From NCBI GenBank assembly GCA_024710905.1, contig JANJTV010000012.1, positions 62,001 to 126,000 on the forward strand: DNA of 64,000 nucleotides, written 5' to 3'. This document shows, piece by piece, positions 33,508 through 41,767 of this stretch. The DNA is from Anaerolineales bacterium (GTDB lineage: Bacteria > Chloroflexota > Anaerolineae > Anaerolineales > Villigracilaceae). Each line of letters begins with the position of its first letter. Within the stretch, counting starts at the first letter, position 1. The notes beneath the pieces were generated by a model. The model worked only from the letters and a program-made list of their open reading frames with translations, searched no databases and was not told the DNA's origin. A program made the translations under genes and the position numbers.

Positions 33508-34269
33508 ATGCAAATCATCAGATACCAGATTGATAACGACCCGCCGTGCATTGGCTGGATCCATGAAGACAAGGTCGGCGCGATCGAGGGCGACCTGTAC
33601 GGCGAATATCGCCGCCTGAAAGCCACTATCCAGCTAAATACGGTCAAACTCCTTGCCCCGGCCCAACCGAGCAAAATCATCTGTGTTGGGCGGAATTATG
33701 TTGAGCACGCCAAGGAGCTGGGCAACGAAGTGCCCAAAGTGCCGCTTATCTTTTTCAAACCCCCATCTTCCATCATTAATCCCGGCGAAACCATCCTACT
33801 GCCGCCGCAATCACAGCAGGTGGAACACGAAGCTGAACTGGTGGCCGTGATCAGTAAGCGCGGGCGCAACATCACCACCGAAGATGCCCGAAAACACATC
33901 CTTGGTTACACCATTGGCAACGACGTCACCGCCCGCGATCTGCAAAAAACCGATGGTCAATGGACGCGCGCCAAAGGCTTCGACACCTTCTGCCCGTTCG
34001 GCCCAATCATCGATACGGACTTTGAGCCTGTCGATTCCCTCGTCACCTGCCGGGTGAGCGGCCAGCCGCGCCAGATGGCCTCTACTCGCGACATGGTCTT
34101 CAACGTCCCGACCCTGGTGGCTTATATCTCTTCCATCATGACACTCGAACCTGGCGACCTGATTTTTACCGGAACCCCAGCTGGCGTTGGCCCGCTGGTG
34201 GATGGCGATGAAGTGGTGGTTGAAATTGAAGGATTGGGTGTATTGACCAACCCCGTCCGGAAGGGCTGA
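33508..34269 (+). CDS. Fumarylacetoacetate hydrolase (FAH) family protein
   Basis: The 253-residue protein has KIICVGRNYVEHAKELG, EHEAELVAVISKRG with the metal-binding Glu pair, GYTIGNDVTARDLQ and FTGTPAGVGPL, all FAH-fold signatures. Members include acylpyruvases, 2-hydroxyhepta-2,4-diene-1,7-dioate isomerases and oxaloacetate decarboxylase/tautomerases. The short N-terminal region argues for the acylpyruvase/isomerase type. A cupin gene follows after six bases. Confidence 0.9.
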   Translation: MQIIRYQIDNDPPCIGWIHEDKVGAIEGDLYGEYRRLKATIQLNTVKLLAPAQPSKIICVGRNYVEHAKELGNEVPKVPLIFFKPPSSIINPGETILLPPQSQQVEHEAELVAVISKRGRNITTEDARKHILGYTIGNDVTARDLQKTDGQWTRAKGFDTFCPFGPIIDTDFEPVDSLVTCRVSGQPRQMASTRDMVFNVPTLVAYISSIMTLEPGDLIFTGTPAGVGPLVDGDEVVVEIEGLGVLTNPVRKG

Positions 34270-34275
34270 TTTTTC

Positions 34276-34608
34276 ATGATGCAAGCTTATGAATTGGACG
34301 AACTGCGGGCAGTCCGGGCACGGGCCGGGTCGCAGTACCTTGAATTTTTACGTATCCCAGGCATGAGCATGGGGCTGTACCACCTGACGGCCGGTAGTGA
34401 GGACCTCCAGCAGCCGCATAGCGAAGACGAGGTCTACTATGTGACGGCTGGCCACGCGAAAATTAATGTGGGTGGGGAGGTCCGTCCGGTGCAGGCCGGG
34501 TCGGTATTGTTTGTCGCCGCGCATTCGCCGCATCAATTCATTGAGATCGAAGAAGACCTGGATGTACTGGTCTTTTTTGCCCCCGCTGAATATTCATTGC
34601 GGAAGTAA
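34276..34608 (+). CDS. Small cupin-domain protein
   Basis: The 110-residue single-domain cupin has HSEDEVYYVTAGHAKINVGGE near residues 44-64 (motif 1) and GSVLFVAAHSPHQFIEI near 75-91 (motif 2). The residues fit a metal-binding beta-barrel. With the FAH gene immediately upstream, a dioxygenase or isomerase role in the same small-molecule catabolism is plausible, but not shown. Confidence 0.85.
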   Translation: MMQAYELDELRAVRARAGSQYLEFLRIPGMSMGLYHLTAGSEDLQQPHSEDEVYYVTAGHAKINVGGEVRPVQAGSVLFVAAHSPHQFIEIEEDLDVLVFFAPAEYSLRK

Positions 34609-34619
34609 CTACCTGAGGC

Positions 34620-34678
34620 TTGCAATCTAGAAAGAAAGACGTATAATATAAGTCATGAGACTTATATTATACGTCTTT
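34620..34678 (+). promoter_or_regulatory. Promoter embedded in a 44-bp near-perfect dyad
   Basis: Twenty-base arms (34635-34654 and 34659-34678) are exact reverse complements around a four-base centre. The left arm includes TATAAT (34642-34647), with TTGCAA at 34620-34625 upstream, so the start of transcription would fall in the centre of the dyad. It lies 14 bases before the winged-helix gene and is a strong candidate for its autoregulatory operator. The trailing TTTT also allows a terminator reading for the cupin gene. Confidence 0.7.
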
Positions 34679-34691
34679 TGGATAGGAGAAT

Positions 34692-35030
34692 ATGCTCGAA
34701 CAACTTTTTGGCTCAAAGAATGCAGAACGGGTCTTGATGTACATTTTTGCGCGCGAAGAAGGCTATGCGCGTGAAATTGCGTATTTTTATGACACGGATT
34801 TAAAACCGATTCAGAACCAACTGGAGAAATTTGAAGCAGCGGGCGTCCTGGTCAGTCGCGCTGTAGGCCGCACCCGGCCATATTTCTTTAATCCACGCTA
34901 TTATTTTTTGGCTGAGTTGAGAAGCTTGCTCGGTAAATCTCTATCGGCTTACCCACCCGAAGAGCAGGAAAAATTCCTGATGAATCGTCGCAGGCCGAGG
35001 GCAAGGGGAAAACATGAAACCAGTACGTAA
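34692..35030 (+). CDS. Winged-helix DNA-binding protein (antitoxin-like transcriptional regulator)
   Basis: The 112-residue product begins LEQLFGSKNAERVLMYIF, then a helix-turn-helix in the segment EIAYFYDTDLKPIQNQLEKFEAAGVL, and a wing GRTRPYFFNPRYYFLAELRSLL. It ends in a basic RRRPRARGK tail. This is a widespread family of small regulators encoded just before a nucleotidyltransferase-fold protein. AGGAGA is well placed. The dyad directly upstream is its likely binding site. Confidence 0.82.
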   Translation: MLEQLFGSKNAERVLMYIFAREEGYAREIAYFYDTDLKPIQNQLEKFEAAGVLVSRAVGRTRPYFFNPRYYFLAELRSLLGKSLSAYPPEEQEKFLMNRRRPRARGKHETST

Positions 35031-35546
35031 TATGACCGCTGTGGAGATGGCTGCTTTTATTCAATCATTTTATGGCAGGTGGGTATTAAGGTTGTTCTTT
35101 CAGGTGGATGTGCGGTTTCGTTTTACAGCGAGAACAGGTATCTCTCCAAGGATATTGACCTTGTTGACCCTGGGATTGTCAGCCGAAGGGAAGTTATTGT
35201 AATGATGGAGCAGGAAGGTTTTATTAGAGAGGGAAGGTACTTCAGACATCCTGAGACAGAAATCCTGATTGAATTTCCTGCGGGGCCGCTTTCGGTTGGG
35301 AATGAGTTAATTGAAAATGTGCAAGAATTCCCACTGGAAACGGGGGTATTGAGAGTGCTTTCGGCTACCGATTGCGTGAAAGATCGCTTAAGCGCCTACT
35401 ATCACTGGAATGATATGCAAGGCCTTTACCAGGCGATCATGGTAGCGAAGCATCAGATTGTTGATTTTCCAGATATTGAACGTTGGTCTGAAGCAGAAGG
35501 GCAAGCCCTTAAGTTTCGGGAATTTATGAAACAATTAACTTCGTAA
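35014..35546 (+). pseudogene. Nucleotidyltransferase-fold protein (AbiEii/MNT-like), apparently frameshifted
   Basis: Two frames together make one family member. The first starts at ATG 35014 with a strong AAGGGG site, overlaps the regulator by 17 bases and encodes MTAVEMAAFIQSFYGR. The second continues from about 35079 with GIKVVLSGGCAVSFYS and SKDIDLV, the GG...DxD core of minimal nucleotidyltransferases, and runs to 35546. The change of frame is near 35077-35082 in a G-rich run. A lost base, a sequencing error or programmed frameshifting are possible. An internal GTG start at 35079 has no ribosome site. In toxin-antitoxin pairs this fold is the toxin or its modifier. Confidence 0.65.
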
Positions 35547-35549
35547 ACC

Positions 35550-36470
35550 TTATCCCACCTGTGTCACAATCACATGCCTAGCCCCGGCCAGGCGCAGCGC
35601 CCCGGCAATGACCGGGGCGTTTTTATTGTCGGCCAGGGCAATCATGTTGCCGCCGCGCCCGCCGCCGCTCAGTTTGGCCCCGGCTGCGCCTGCTGCCAAC
35701 GCGGCCTGTACCAGCACGTCCAGTTCGTTGCAGGAGACGGTCATTTCCTGCAACAGGGTGTGGTTGGCGTTCATCAGCGGACCGAGGGCGGGGATGTCGC
35801 CGGTTTCGATGGCGCTGCGCGCGGACCGGGCGATTTCGCCCACCTTGTTGAAGATCTGCTCCCAGCGTTGGGGGTCTGCCTGCCACAGGCTGCGTACGTC
35901 GCCAACCGATTCTTTGGTCGGCGCGGGCAGGCCGGTGTTGCCGATCACAATCGTAAATGGCTGTGCAACATGGAAGGTCTGGATGGGCTGGTCTTTGAGG
36001 TAATACACCGGGCTGGCGTAGGTGATGACGGTGTTGTCAATACCGGAGGGCGTTCCGTGCAGAAGTTTCTCGGTCTCATAGGCCAGCTGGTTGGTTAGTT
36101 CATTGTTGATGGGATGTGAGCAGTATTCTGCCAGCGCGCGAATCAAGGCCACGCTGACCGCTGCGCCGGAGCCCAGACCGGAGGCAACCGGGATGCTGGA
36201 TTGGACATCGATTTCGATGTTTTTGACTGAATCCACACCCAGGGCGATCAGGGTACTGGTAACAGTGGCGCGCAGCGGGTGGGCCTGCGGCAGTGATCCC
36301 AGCTCTGCATGCAGGTCAATGCCCGGGGCGTGAATCCAGATGCCAGCACGGGATGACCCTTTAATTTCCACATTCGCCTGCACCTGAGTGACAGGCACGG
36401 CCAGGGCCGGACGGCCATACACCACGGAGTGTTCGCCAAACAGGATGATTTTTCCCGGGGCGGCGCTCAT
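35550..36470 (-). CDS. mvk: Mevalonate kinase
   Basis: The 306-residue GHMP kinase has PGKIILFGEHSVVYGRPA at 5-22 (motif 1), PVASGLGSGAAVSVALIRAL (ATP loop), HGTPSGIDN with catalytic Asp145 and KLSGGGRGGNMIAL (motif 3). It phosphorylates mevalonate for isoprenoid synthesis. The Met at 36470 overlaps the stop of the UbiA gene by four bases, so the pair is translationally coupled. A 13-codon longer form would lie in the upstream gene. Confidence 0.93.
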   Translation of the reverse strand: MSAAPGKIILFGEHSVVYGRPALAVPVTQVQANVEIKGSSRAGIWIHAPGIDLHAELGSLPQAHPLRATVTSTLIALGVDSVKNIEIDVQSSIPVASGLGSGAAVSVALIRALAEYCSHPINNELTNQLAYETEKLLHGTPSGIDNTVITYASPVYYLKDQPIQTFHVAQPFTIVIGNTGLPAPTKESVGDVRSLWQADPQRWEQIFNKVGEIARSARSAIETGDIPALGPLMNANHTLLQEMTVSCNELDVLVQAALAAGAAGAKLSGGGRGGNMIALADNKNAPVIAGALRLAGARHVIVTQVG

Positions 36471-37339
36471 GCCAGGAAGTAAAAGACAATCAGCACGGTG
36501 ATGCCGCAAAGCAGTATCGATGCTTGCAGCGGTCGATCTGAGAGTAACACTTCTTCTGGCGCGCCTGCCTCGTGCGTGACCTGAATCAGGTACAGGTAGC
36601 GGAAGATGCCGTAAACCACGAATGGAATGGTCAGCATCATGCTGTGGTTGCTGGGCAGGTTGGGGGCGCTAAAGGTGTAAAGCGAATAGGCCACGATGGT
36701 GGTCGCTGAGACAATGGTGATGTACTGGTCGAGCAGGGGGATGGTGTAGCCTTCGAGTACTTTTCGGTGTGAGCCTGCACCTTTGGCCAGCAGGGCCAGT
36801 TCGGCGCGGCGTTTGCCAAAGCCCAGGTAAAGCGAGAGCAGGGTGGTGACGACCAGCAGCCAGGGCGAGAAACGTTCCACAGTGATGAGTGTGACGCCTG
36901 CTTCAACACGCAGCACGAACCCGGCGGCAATCACCAGCACATCAATGATCGGGATGTGCTTAAGCCATTTGGTGTAGGCAAGGTTAATGACCAGGTAGGC
37001 TGCCAGTACCCCGCAGAACCACGGCGAAAGCCACCAGGCCAGCGGCAGGCTGACGAGAATCAAGAAAATCGCCGCGCTCCAGGCGAGATTCACGGGCAGT
37101 AGGCCTGACGGCAGCGGACGGCTTTTCTTGTTCGGGTGCTGGCGGTCGGCTTCCAGATCGGCGATGTCGTTGATGATGTAAACCGTGCTGGAAACCAGGC
37201 AGAACAGGGCAAAGCCCGCCAGGGTGCGCAGAAACGGCTCGAACAGGAAGAGTTGCTGGTCGAAAATCAGCGCCAGGAAGACAAAACCGTTCTTCGTCCA
37301 CTGGCGAGGACGCATGGTTTTTACAAGGGCACTTAACAT
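36467..37339 (-). CDS. UbiA-family prenyltransferase (decaprenyl-phosphate phosphoribosyltransferase-like)
   Basis: The 290-residue protein has eight or nine membrane helices and the aspartate-rich NDIADLEADRQHP at 57-69, with KKSRPLPSG after it. These features, and the N-terminal MRPRQWTKN, are typical of 5-phosphoribosyl-1-pyrophosphate:decaprenyl-phosphate transferases (Rv3806c-like), the first step in polyprenyl-phosphoryl-arabinose formation. The coupled mevalonate kinase would supply the isoprenoid. The start is preceded by a -10 box at six bases. Confidence 0.88.
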   Translation of the reverse strand: MLSALVKTMRPRQWTKNGFVFLALIFDQQLFLFEPFLRTLAGFALFCLVSSTVYIINDIADLEADRQHPNKKSRPLPSGLLPVNLAWSAAIFLILVSLPLAWWLSPWFCGVLAAYLVINLAYTKWLKHIPIIDVLVIAAGFVLRVEAGVTLITVERFSPWLLVVTTLLSLYLGFGKRRAELALLAKGAGSHRKVLEGYTIPLLDQYITIVSATTIVAYSLYTFSAPNLPSNHSMMLTIPFVVYGIFRYLYLIQVTHEAGAPEEVLLSDRPLQASILLCGITVLIVFYFLA

Positions 37340-37345
37340 GCGGGT

Positions 37346-37351
37346 ATTTTA
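37346..37351 (-). promoter_or_regulatory. -10 element of the UbiA gene, leaderless geometry
   Basis: TAAAAT on the minus strand ends six bases before the ATG at 37339. No ribosome site is possible in this gap. It is back to back with the tlyA promoter in the 54-base intergenic region. Confidence 0.5.
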
Positions 37352-37381
37352 CCTGATGTTCTGCAGGTACAACCCTCGGGG

Positions 37382-37387
37382 TACAAT
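37382..37387 (+). promoter_or_regulatory. -10 element of tlyA, leaderless geometry
   Basis: TACAAT ends exactly six bases before the ATG at 37394. The -35 region (37359-37364, TTCTGC) is a weak match at 17-base spacing. Confidence 0.5.
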
Positions 37388-37393
37388 GGGCGC

Positions 37394-38173
37394 ATGGCAA
37401 AAGTTCGTCTGGATGTTCTGCTGGTGGAGCGTGGCCTGGCCGAGAGTCGCAGTAAGGCGCAGGCCATCATCATGGCCGGGCAGGCGCGGGTGAACGGGCA
37501 AATGGTGGATAAAGTGGCCGCCCTGCTGGATGCTGATGCGACTGTTTCGGTGGAGGCGGGCCCGCGATATGTCTCGCGCGGGGGCGAGAAGCTGGAAGGG
37601 GCGCTGGCGGTTTTCCCCGTCCACACGGAGGGCAAAACCTGTGTGGATGTCGGCGCCTCGACGGGCGGCTTCACCGACTGCCTGCTGCAATATGGCGCGG
37701 CAAAGGTCTATGCCATTGATGTTGGCAAGGGCATCTTGCACTGGAAGTTGCGCACAGATGCGCGCGTGGTGGTGATGGAAGAAACCAACGCCCGCTTTGT
37801 GGAGCAATTGCCGGAACCAATCCAACTGGTGGTTTGCGATGCATCTTTTATTTCGTTAAGGGTTTTGTTGCCGGTGATGCAAAAATGGCTGGACGCAACA
37901 GGTGAGGCAATTGTCTTGGTCAAACCGCAATTCGAGGCCGGGCGCAAGGAATCAGCAAAACACAAAGGTGTGATTCGCGACCCGCTGGTGCACCGGCAGG
38001 TGCTACTGGATGTGCTCGGTTTTGCTATGGAAAGCGGGTTTGGCCTGTGCGGGTTGGAGCGTTCCCCGTTATTGGGGCCGAAGGGGAATGTCGAATTCCT
38101 GGCCTGGCTAAATGTGCGCCCGAACCTAAATGACCCGGTTGAGCTGGTTGCAAGAATTATCCCCGAAATTTAG
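37394..38173 (+). CDS. tlyA: TlyA family rRNA 2'-O-methyltransferase/hemolysin-like protein
   Basis: The 259-residue protein has an N-terminal S4 RNA-binding domain (about 5-62; RLDVLLVERGLAESRSKAQAIIMAGQARVNG) and an FtsJ-like methyltransferase domain with VDVGASTGGFTDCLLQYGA (SAM motif), VCDASFISL and LVKPQFEAGR. Mycobacterial TlyA methylates 16S and 23S rRNA and sets capreomycin sensitivity. It has no ribosome site. The 3' end overlaps the convergent CDF gene by four bases. Confidence 0.92.
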   Translation: MAKVRLDVLLVERGLAESRSKAQAIIMAGQARVNGQMVDKVAALLDADATVSVEAGPRYVSRGGEKLEGALAVFPVHTEGKTCVDVGASTGGFTDCLLQYGAAKVYAIDVGKGILHWKLRTDARVVVMEETNARFVEQLPEPIQLVVCDASFISLRVLLPVMQKWLDATGEAIVLVKPQFEAGRKESAKHKGVIRDPLVHRQVLLDVLGFAMESGFGLCGLERSPLLGPKGNVEFLAWLNVRPNLNDPVELVARIIPEI

Positions 38174-39144
38174 TTGTCGTAAAACTGCTGTTCGTAGGTA
38201 CTGACCATGCGCCGCGACTCGGCCAGGATTTCATCAATGCTCATATCCTTGCGGTGAGTTTCAGCCGGATGATAATGAACATGTACCCGCCGTACATTGG
38301 GCAGTTGGGTGCACAGCGCTTCTTCGGCCTGGCTGGCAATCGCATCCCCCTTGTGAACCGAGAAATTCCCGTTAATCCCAATCGTAATGTTAATCACCAC
38401 ATGTGGTCCAAAACGGTGGGCCTGCATTTCTTCCAATTGGTCGACTCCAGGCACGCTCATCAGCACCCTGCGTACCTGTTCGGCCAGTTCGCGGCTGGGG
38501 ATGGCATCCATTAATTCTACAGATGATTCCCTGAGGATGTAAATCCCCGTCCTCAGGATGAGCAGCGCCACCAGGGCGCCCGCCAGTGGGTCCACCCAGG
38601 GCAGGCCGCGCTGGCCGAGGAAAATCCCCAGGCTGGCAGCCGAGGCCGAGAACAGGTCATTGCGGTGGTCAAATGCCAGTGCCATGACCACCGGGTTTTG
38701 TGTTTCGCGTCCCAGGCGCTGTACATACCAGGTCAAGACGATTTTCAAGCCCACGGTTCCAAGCGCCACCCATAACGCTAGCGGGGAAGCCCCGCTGAAA
38801 CCGGCCATCCCGCCCTGCAACATGTCCCAGATTTTATCGACCGCATCCCAGAAAACTGCTGCGGCGGTTGCTACTACAAAAGCCCCGACGACAACCGAGG
38901 CGATGCTTTCCAATTGCCTGTGGCCATACGGGTGCTCATTGTCGGCGGGTTTACTCGCCAGCCGCATGAAAATACTTGCCACAATGTAATAGGCCACATC
39001 GGAGGTGGAATTGATCCCCTCTGCCAGCAGGGCCGGGCTGTGGCTGGTAATGCCCACCACGGTTTTAATCCCGGCCAGTAGGATGTTGCTCCCCAACCCC
39101 AGGTTGACAGCCCACAGGCTTTTTGTGTCGCGTTCGTGGCTCAT
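38170..39144 (-). CDS. Cation diffusion facilitator (CDF) family transporter
   Basis: The product of about 324 residues has six membrane helices and a C-terminal cytoplasmic ferredoxin-like domain. HPYGHRQLESIASVVVGA follows helix II, and ALAFDHRNDLFSASAASLG in helix V contains the His-Asn-Asp metal site. The C-terminal RVHVHYHPAE is His-rich. It exports divalent metals such as zinc, iron or manganese. I prefer the Met at 39144, because TACAAT ends six bases upstream; a Met nine codons earlier has no ribosome site. Confidence 0.88.
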   Translation of the reverse strand: MSHERDTKSLWAVNLGLGSNILLAGIKTVVGITSHSPALLAEGINSTSDVAYYIVASIFMRLASKPADNEHPYGHRQLESIASVVVGAFVVATAAAVFWDAVDKIWDMLQGGMAGFSGASPLALWVALGTVGLKIVLTWYVQRLGRETQNPVVMALAFDHRNDLFSASAASLGIFLGQRGLPWVDPLAGALVALLILRTGIYILRESSVELMDAIPSRELAEQVRRVLMSVPGVDQLEEMQAHRFGPHVVINITIGINGNFSVHKGDAIASQAEEALCTQLPNVRRVHVHYHPAETHRKDMSIDEILAESRRMVSTYEQQFYDN

Positions 39145-39150
39145 GAATTG

Positions 39151-39156
39151 ATTGTA
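39151..39156 (-). promoter_or_regulatory. -10 element of the CDF gene, leaderless geometry
   Basis: TACAAT on the minus strand ends six bases before ATG 39144. The -35 position carries a poor match (TTACAA, spacer 17). Confidence 0.45.
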
Positions 39157-39215
39157 TAAGGGTTTACCCATTGTTGTAATGGAAGAATCTCATATTTAAT
39201 GACAGTTTTGACGGC

Positions 39216-39221
39216 TATAAT
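39216..39221 (+). promoter_or_regulatory. -10 element of the zinc-ribbon gene
   Basis: A perfect TATAAT ends eight bases before ATG 39230, giving a leader of one or two bases at most. The -35 is weak. Confidence 0.45.
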
Positions 39222-39229
39222 TGGCGGCG

Positions 39230-39634
39230 ATGAACTGTCCGAAGTGTTCAACAGCATTGGTGATCAAGTATTACAAAGGCATGCTGGAAGTGGAAAGTTG
39301 CCCGGCCTGCCGTGGCATGTGGCTGGAGATTCACGAATTGGACCGGCTGGAGGATGTAGCGTTTAGTGAAGATGCCCGCAAGGGGTCTTTAATCCATGAA
39401 AGCCGCCTGACGAAATTTCCATGCCCGCATTGTGAATCTCCTCTGCATGAATTCACCTATCGCCTGTATGACCTGCATTTGGATGGCTGCCCAAATCATC
39501 ACGGCTTCTGGCTGGATGGTGGCGAAGATGAGCGGGTGATTGAAATTATGCGCGCCCGTTCTGCCAGCCTGAATCGCCCTCCCGAAGCGGAGTGGCAGGA
39601 AGTGTTGAGAAATCTGGTGGCATTTTTCCGATGA
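39230..39634 (+). CDS. Double zinc-ribbon (zf-TFIIB type) protein
   Basis: The 134-residue protein has two zinc-ribbon units. The first is CPKC...CPACRGMWLE near residues 3-36, the second CPHC...CPNHHGFWLDGGE near 67-100, in which His replaces one ligand Cys. Proteins with this TFIIB-like finger are common in bacteria and have no assigned role. The ATG at 39230 is favoured over a TTG nine bases upstream. The stop overlaps the next start (ATGA). Confidence 0.85.
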   Translation: MNCPKCSTALVIKYYKGMLEVESCPACRGMWLEIHELDRLEDVAFSEDARKGSLIHESRLTKFPCPHCESPLHEFTYRLYDLHLDGCPNHHGFWLDGGEDERVIEIMRARSASLNRPPEAEWQEVLRNLVAFFR

Positions 39635-41649
39635 AACAGTTCAAAAGATTTTCTGCCCCTCTACTAATCTTGTTGTCAGTTATCCTTGCCCACGGCCTGC
39701 AAATTCACCGCCTGGGTTTTTACTGGGATGACTGGGTTTTTGTATATCGCTACCAGACCCTGGGGATACTTAATACTATTTTTTACGGCGATACGCGCCA
39801 GTTGGGCGTATATGCCCTTGCGCCAGGCTTCCTGTTTGCAGGTGATACCCCTTTATTCTGGCATATCTACAGTCTTTTCTTGCGTTGGCTGGTTTCCCTG
39901 GCGTTCTGGGGGCTGGTCAGTTTAATATGGCCAAGCCATGGCCGCCCGGCCCTGCTGGCGGCCATGTTGTTTGCCGTCCATCCTGCCTTTACGCAGCAAT
40001 CCATTGCTGTGGTGTACAGCATCCAGTTCTTTACTTATGGTTTGTTCCTGCTTTCCCTTATTGCCATGGTGATTGCTGTTCGGGAGCCAAAACGCTTCGG
40101 GTGGGCCGGCCTGCTGGCCTTACTGGGGCAGGTTCACCTGTTCATTGGCGAATATTATTTTGGGTTGGAACTTATCCGCCCGGCCATCCTGTTCATCCTA
40201 TTCCCCGGTCCGTTTTGGCAGCGGATTCGCAAGAGTCTGGTTGGCTGGCTGCCATACCTGCTTGTGTTGGGAGTTTTCCTTGCCTGGCGGCTGGGTGTGT
40301 TTGGCGCAGGATTCAATAGTTACGAGTACGACCTGTTTACCACAGCTTTTCGTGAGGACCCGCGCCTGGCGAGCATGACCCTGTTGGCCAATGGATTGCA
40401 GGATGTAGTGGTGATCTTGTTTACAGCCTGGGCGCGCACACTCTCCCCTGATGTAATCGAATTTACCCAGCCGTTTAATATTGTTTCGCTAGTGGTTGCC
40501 GGGTTGCTAGCCATGCTTTTGCCTGTGCTCCTGACGCGTTTGACATCTGACGAGCCTACTGATGAGCCGGCCGACGCATCTTTTGCCAAACAGGCAGCCT
40601 TGCTGGGTGGCCTGGCGGTGTTGGCAGGCTTTTTGCCTGGCTGGTATGTTGTGCGCCATATTGCCCAGCCCGGCCACTTTGGTGATCGTTTTGCCCTGCC
40701 GAGCATTTTCGGCGCCAGCCTGCTGGTGGTTGCCCTGCTGGCTTTCGTGGCAGACCGGCGCAACCAGCGTCACTTTCTGCTGGCGGCTGTAATGATTGGC
40801 CTGGCGGTTGGCTACCAAATGCGTGCGGTGAATAATTATCGTTGGGACTGGGAACGTCAGCAGCGCATTTACTGGCAGCTTTATTGGCGTGCCCCGGCGC
40901 TGCAGGACGGAACCGTCCTTGTTGGCAACGCTGCCATTTCCACTACGGCAGTGACGTATGCCGCTGCTTATGCTTTCAATAATGTTTACGACACACCCTC
41001 GCGGACAGACATGCCGCAAGTCTGGTACGTAAACTACTTTCGCACACCGATTTCCAGCAACTTGCAGGCGTTTATCTCCGGCGACATCCAGCCGGTGGAT
41101 CGTTTTGCCAATGTTGAGTTCCCGCTGACCCCGCAAACCAGCCTGCCAATTTTTTATACCAATGAACGCTCACAATGCCTGGTTTTGCTGCAGCCGGGTG
41201 ATGAACTCAACCAGGATATTGATGAGGCCTTCCATTCCCTGACGGTTTTATACAATCCTGCCTTGATTAGTACGGAGGGAGGCGGACTTCCTCCGGCCCG
41301 CATCTTTGGCCCCGAGCCTGAACCTGGCTGGTGCATGTTCTACCAAAAAGCGGAACTGGCACTGGAACGGGGTGATATCCAGCAGGTGTTGGCCCTCAAA
41401 CAGCAGGCCGATGCCGCCGGGCAGCGTTTTCTCAATGCGCATGAGTTGTTCCCCTTTGTTGAAGCTGCCCTTGCCGCAAAAGAGTACGACCTGGCGTTCG
41501 ACATTTCTGCTGAAGCAGCCCGTTCCCTGCTACGCACCCGCCCGGGCCTGTGCCGGTTATGGCAGGTGGCTGGGGAAATGGATTCATCCGCCGCATACCG
41601 GCAGGCGTATGTGGTTGCCGCCAGTGAATTTTCCTGCCCTTCGCCCTAA
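39631..41649 (+). CDS. Large polytopic membrane protein, GT-C-like
   Basis: The 672-residue protein has about eleven hydrophobic helices in its first 420 residues, then a soluble domain. After the first helix, LGFYWDDWVFVYRYQ carries the Asp-Asp pair at the place where GT-C glycosyltransferases hold their catalytic acidic residue. The C-terminal part contains helical repeats, possibly TPR-like (ALKQQADAAGQRFLNAHELFPFVEAAL). It starts four bases inside the preceding gene. Sugar and acceptor are unknown. Confidence 0.62.
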   Translation: MKQFKRFSAPLLILLSVILAHGLQIHRLGFYWDDWVFVYRYQTLGILNTIFYGDTRQLGVYALAPGFLFAGDTPLFWHIYSLFLRWLVSLAFWGLVSLIWPSHGRPALLAAMLFAVHPAFTQQSIAVVYSIQFFTYGLFLLSLIAMVIAVREPKRFGWAGLLALLGQVHLFIGEYYFGLELIRPAILFILFPGPFWQRIRKSLVGWLPYLLVLGVFLAWRLGVFGAGFNSYEYDLFTTAFREDPRLASMTLLANGLQDVVVILFTAWARTLSPDVIEFTQPFNIVSLVVAGLLAMLLPVLLTRLTSDEPTDEPADASFAKQAALLGGLAVLAGFLPGWYVVRHIAQPGHFGDRFALPSIFGASLLVVALLAFVADRRNQRHFLLAAVMIGLAVGYQMRAVNNYRWDWERQQRIYWQLYWRAPALQDGTVLVGNAAISTTAVTYAAAYAFNNVYDTPSRTDMPQVWYVNYFRTPISSNLQAFISGDIQPVDRFANVEFPLTPQTSLPIFYTNERSQCLVLLQPGDELNQDIDEAFHSLTVLYNPALISTEGGGLPPARIFGPEPEPGWCMFYQKAELALERGDIQQVLALKQQADAAGQRFLNAHELFPFVEAALAAKEYDLAFDISAEAARSLLRTRPGLCRLWQVAGEMDSSAAYRQAYVVAASEFSCPSP

Positions 41650-41677
41650 ATTGGGCATTGACGGGGTGATTTTCATA

Positions 41678-41704
41678 CCAGCCCAGGCCGGGCTGGTTTT
41701 TTTT
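41678..41704 (+). terminator. Rho-independent terminator
   Basis: CCAGCCC (41678-41684) pairs with GGGCTGG (41690-41696) around a five-base loop and is followed by eight Ts. It ends the transcript of the zinc-ribbon and GT-C-like pair. Confidence 0.9.
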
Positions 41705-41744
41705 ATGAACGGCTCATGCGGCCGGGCGGATGGGTAGAATCGGG

Positions 41745-41750
41745 TATACT
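41745..41750 (+). promoter_or_regulatory. -10 element of lepA
   Basis: TATACT lies 18 bases before the lepA ATG, so the leader would be about 11 bases and too short for a normal ribosome site. No clear -35 is seen. Confidence 0.35.
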
Positions 41751-41767
41751 TTATCCGCTTAAATCCT

